From: an uncultured Candidatus Melainabacteria bacterium
GTDB taxonomy: Bacteria; Cyanobacteriota; Vampirovibrionia; Gastranaerophilales; Gastranaerophilaceae
Direction: 5' to 3'
DNA length: 64,000 nt
NCBI GenBank assembly: GCA_934718085.1
Contig: CAKUZL010000007.1
Span: 31,149-95,148, forward strand
Positions 61,406-64,000 of this stretch are shown here, piece after piece. The notes beneath the pieces are model-generated. The model had not been told where the DNA came from, did not search any database, and worked only from the letters and a program-made list of their open reading frames with translations. Made by a program: the position numbers and the translations under genes. The first letter of the stretch is position 1; every line of letters begins with the position of its first letter.

Positions 61406-62320
61406 ATGGCGGAAGGGTATCAACCCGAAAAAATCGACATTAACGAAAACGAGGAAACTCAAAAATATGACAACACGGGGTACACCGACGATTCGGTCAA
61501 AATCTACCTCGGACAAATAGGCAAAATCCCCCTGCTGACGGCGGAACAGGAAATGTCTTATGCAAAACAGATAAAGGAGGAAAATTCGGAAACGGCGAAA
61601 AAAGCCCTTGTGAATGCAAATTTAAGGCTTGTGGTCAGCATCGCCAAAAAATATACCGGCAGAGGTCTGTCGTTTCAGGACCTGATTCAGGAAGGCAATC
61701 TCGGGCTCATGCGCGCGGCGGAAAAGTTCGACTACCGCAAAGGATACCGTTTTTCGACGTATTCGACGTGGTGGATTCAGCAGGCGATTACAAGAGCGAT
61801 TGCCGATAAATCAAGACTGATAAGACTTCCCGTCCACATGATAGAAATTCTGGGCAAAATCAAAAAAGCTACGCTCGAACTTACGCTTGCAAACGGCTAC
61901 GCCCCCGGGAAAGAAGAAATCGCCTACAAGGTCGGAATTTCGCTCGACAAAATGAACAGGCTGCTCGAAGCCTCGCAAGCGACGGTAAGCATTGAAGCGC
62001 CCGTCAACCCCAAAGACGACAACGGCAAAATCGGCGACTACATCGTCGACGAGAATTCGATTGCCCCGGACGTGAAAGTCAATACCGACAAAATGTTCGG
62101 CGACGTCGGCAGAATGCTTACAAAATTAAGCGACAAAGAAAAAGACGTTCTGATTATGCGCTTCGGTCTCGGCAAAGAAGGCAACAAAAAAACCCTCGAA
62201 GAAATTGCCTCGATGTACAACGTCTCGCGCGAAAGAATTCGCCAAATCGAAAACCGCGCAATCTGTAAACTCAAAAAATTGTGCAAAACAAAAGACGCCT
62301 CGCTGAAAAGTTATATTTAA
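61406..62320 (+). CDS. sigA: Primary-type sigma factor, RpoD/SigA
   Basis: A 304-residue group 1/2 sigma-70. Region 1.2 is DSVKIYLGQIGKIPLLTAEQE, region 2 has GLSFQDLIQEGNLGLMRA and RFSTYSTWWIQQAITRAI, region 3 and the region 4 helix SRERIRQIENRA are complete. Region 1.1 is missing, as in cyanobacterial sigma factors. I chose ATG 61406 (AGGAAG eight bases upstream); a TTG at 61367 overlapping rlmB is possible. The many TATAAT boxes in the window fit this factor. rpsU follows by 80 bases, echoing the rpsU-dnaG-rpoD link of other bacteria. Confidence 0.92.
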   Translation: MAEGYQPEKIDINENEETQKYDNTGYTDDSVKIYLGQIGKIPLLTAEQEMSYAKQIKEENSETAKKALVNANLRLVVSIAKKYTGRGLSFQDLIQEGNLGLMRAAEKFDYRKGYRFSTYSTWWIQQAITRAIADKSRLIRLPVHMIEILGKIKKATLELTLANGYAPGKEEIAYKVGISLDKMNRLLEASQATVSIEAPVNPKDDNGKIGDYIVDENSIAPDVKVNTDKMFGDVGRMLTKLSDKEKDVLIMRFGLGKEGNKKTLEEIASMYNVSRERIRQIENRAICKLKKLCKTKDASLKSYI

Positions 62321-62400
62321 GCCGAAAAAAACGCTTGAATAAAAAATTTGTTCATGCTAGCATTAAGGAAAAGACGTAACCTGAAGGTGGTGAAAAGCAA

Positions 62401-62574
62401 ATGCCCGAAGTAAGAGTCGGTGAAAACGAAAGTATCGAAAACGCTTTGAAAAGATTTAAGAAAAAAATCCAAAAAGCGGGAATCTTGTCGGAAATCAAAA
62501 AACACGCAAGATACGAAAAACCGAGCATCAAAAGAAAACGTAAGTCGGAAGCTGCACGCAAAAGACACGTATAG
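62401..62574 (+). CDS. rpsU: Ribosomal protein bS21
   Basis: A 57-residue basic protein of the small subunit. MPEVRVGENESIENALKRFK and the Arg/Lys-rich end (KPSIKRKRKSEAARKRHV) are the family's start and tail. AAGGTGGTG precedes the ATG. It probably belongs to the rlmB-sigA transcript or has its own promoter in the 80-base gap. A long 3' region runs to the terminator at 62780. Confidence 0.95.
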   Translation: MPEVRVGENESIENALKRFKKKIQKAGILSEIKKHARYEKPSIKRKRKSEAARKRHV

Positions 62575-62779
62575 CAAGGTTCCCCGACAGGGGCGCGGAA
62601 CGGCGAAACAAAACATCGGATAAGTTCGAATCCCGAGTTTTTGTGTTAAGAACGGCGCGAACAAGTTCCGACAATCGGTAGCCGATGGTTTTTAAAGACC
62701 GAAAATCGGTTCAGACAGACAAAACCGTAAGAACAGGCAGAAAAGCCGTCTGCGATAAATCAATAAATTTTAAATACAA
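62575..62779 (+). ncRNA. Structured 3' region of rpsU, possible small RNA
   Basis: Two hundred bases between the rpsU stop and a strong terminator hold a series of hairpins: ATCGG-TAG-CCGAT followed by GGTTTTT (about 62673-62692), ACCGA-AA-TCGGT (62700-62711), GCAGA..TCTGC (62737-62754). No gene frame. It may be a stable 3' UTR or a processed RNA; no known family is recognised. Confidence 0.35.
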
Positions 62780-62811
62780 CAAAAAGGTCGAGCTCTCTCG
62801 GCCTTTTTGCT
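62780..62811 (+). terminator. Rho-independent terminator of the rlmB-sigA-rpsU unit
   Basis: AAAAAGGTCGAG-CTCT-CTCGGCCTTTTTGC; 12-bp stem with one G-T pair. Close relative of the stem at 33019-33050 (both AAAAGGT..GAG). Confidence 0.9.
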
Positions 62812-63265
62812 TTGCCGAGACACAGCCGAGGATTTATTTGAGAATTAAAATTCTTTGATTGCTTTATCTCGAACAAGAGGGCGGCTGAACATCGAAACCA
62901 AATTCACAGGACTTTTGCTTAGTTGTAGGTACCGGGTTTCCACCCCGACTAATCGTAAAACTCGGTATGGTTCGGGCAAGCGAAGCCTTGCGTTTCGGTG
63001 AAAATCTGAAAATACCGTAGGTTGGGGGTTCCACCCCGACGTAATTTTCGGTGAAGAGGATATCTTTCGTTTGTTAATCGGACAATTTATGTCGTTTTGC
63101 AAAAAAAAAGAGCGAAAACTCGCTCATTGTCCGGGATTAAGAATAGTCGGGAGTATGAAAATATTATTAATCCGTTCCGATTCTCTTGTTTTGAATATTC
63201 CCCGGTCGGGTAATATTTTAACTGTCCGCTTGGGCTACTTTTGCACAAAATGCATTTTGCAAGTA

Positions 63266-63520
63266 AAAACATACACAGAGTTAAACCTCACAATATGATT
63301 GCGTTTCAACCAAGTTAAAAACACAGAGGTGCCGGAGGTGCTTGACAGTTTTACGTATGCTTCGAGTGCCGGGAAGTCCGGCGGTTTTCGAAAATGCAAT
63401 TTTTCGATAAAATATTCTATAGCTTCAAATATTGCAATTTTATTGAGGTTGAGTCTGATTAAAAAATGAGAAGGTGCCGGGGTTACTTGACGATTTTTAG
63501 AATAAATTCAAAGACCCTGC
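63266..63520 (+). repeat. Dispersed repeat family 3, two partial copies in tandem
   Basis: First part: ACACAGAGTTAAACCTCACA, TGATTGCGTTTCAACCAAGT, GGTGCCGGAGGTGCTTGACAG, then GCCGGGAAGTCCGGC hairpin. Second part (63420-63520) has GGTGCCGGGGTTACTTGACG and TAGAATAAATTCAAAGACCC, as at 57570-57595. Confidence 0.7.
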
Positions 63521-63670
63521 GAAGAGTGTTTTATGCGTTTTGAACGAAATGTTGGGGTTGAACCCGGGGGGATTTCAGATTTTCGCCGCAACGAAAAGTT
63601 TTGATCGGGTAATTAATCAAATCAAAAGGTTTCAAATTCTCAAACAATGCTCCGTTTCACGTTCCGCCGG

Positions 63671-63823
63671 GCGGTGTCTGACCGTAAAACCGTTCAAAAT
63701 AGGTTAAAATCTTCCAATTCCGAAAAAGCCCGAAGGGCTCTGTATTGCGTAAAATTGGATTGTTAAACGAAAGATTTTCGTCCTTTTCGAAAAAATCGTT
63801 GGGGTGGAAACCCCAACCTACGG
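63671..63823 (+). repeat. Dispersed repeat family 1, full copy
   Basis: CTGACCGTAAAACCGTTCAAA, AAATCTTCCAATTCCG, AAAAGCCCGAAGGGCT, AACGAAAGATTTTCGTCC, GTTGGGGTGGAAACCCCAAC, CTAC. The left arm is partly lost (GCGGTGTCTGACC). Confidence 0.85.
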
Positions 63824-64000
63824 TATTTTCAGATTTTTATCGTAACGCAAGGCTTCGTTTGCTCACGGTCAACTAAAATGAAAGATTAGCCGAGCAATGC
63901 CTGACTTACATACCTTACACCCGCCGGGAAGTCGGGCGGTTTTGCAAAATGCATTTTTCGATAACTTTATTTTATCGGTTCAAAAGCATTAATATGACGG

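Larger units (their letters stand above)
62812..64000. repeat. Non-coding repeat island at the right edge (1.19 kb)
   Basis: Reversed family-1 arms at 62925-62949 and 63017-63040, family 3 at 63266-63410 and 63420-63520, a family-1 arm near 63551-63572 (GTTGGGGTTGAACCCGGGG), a full family-1 copy at 63671-63823 and a GCCGGGAAGTCGGGC stem at about 63922. No gene seen. Confidence 0.65.

Noticed and set aside
62612..62635. T-loop-like GTTCGAATCCC downstream of rpsU, hinting at a tRNA
   Set aside because: The flanking bases do not form a five-base T stem, and no acceptor, D or anticodon arms are found around it.

Overview
The window looks like a chromosomal segment of a non-photosynthetic relative of cyanobacteria (Vampirovibrionia/'Melainabacteria', probably Gastranaerophilales-like). 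The best single clue is an OmpR-type response regulator (54774-55529) whose receiver and DNA-binding domains read almost like cyanobacterial RpaB. The RpoD-type sigma factor, a PilM-PilN fusion, KDO-sugar genes (Gram-negative envelope) and a GC content near the mid-40s by eye are compatible. No photosynthesis or respiratory-chain genes appear; ETF, QueH and an Fe-S-type flavoprotein fit an anaerobe, but that is inference. I could not run a search, so the taxonomic call rests on remembered family sequences.

Layout. 0-5.4 kb: the start of an acidic protein running off the left edge, an amino-acid permease (both minus), then etfB-etfA-sugar transporter (plus). 5.7-9.6 kb: uvrB and a TPR protein, divergent, both apparently leaderless. 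10-16.5 kb (minus): type IV pilus operon pilP-like/pilQ/pilB/pilC plus a small protein; its partners pilMN and pilO lie at 58-60.5 kb. 16.7-28 kb (plus): a U32-like protein, kdsD-kdsC, a secreted protein, an ADP-ribosyltransferase and GNAT pair, a WecG/TagA glycosyltransferase, split transketolase, ftsE-ftsX. 28.6-32 kb: a winged-helix protein, a zinc ribbon plus YhcC-type radical SAM gene, and a MEMO-AMMECR1 fusion. 33-39 kb: a NarL-type regulator, coaD plus a coiled-coil protein, and an flhB-sigma-TPR cluster. 39.6-43.3 kb: thrS and two exported proteins (SH3-like and von Willebrand A). 43.6-49 kb (minus): gyrB-TPR-diguanylate cyclase-FtsB-like operon. 49-56.6 kb: VKOR-DsbA, queH, flavoprotein, trpS, DUF1015, rpaB, a small protein, apt. 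58-62.8 kb: pilMN-pilO, then rlmB-sigA-rpsU with a strong terminator.

Between genes lie long non-coding stretches (0.3-1.4 kb) packed with three families of dispersed, hairpin-rich repeats, mostly downstream of genes and never inside one. Housekeeping functions (DNA repair, gyrase, two tRNA synthetases, sigma factor, CoA, purine salvage) are interleaved with envelope, pilus and signalling genes. The least explained items are the ART-GNAT pair, the repeat system, the leaderless start pattern, a promoter-terminator unit at 32.3 kb, and flhB standing without other export genes.
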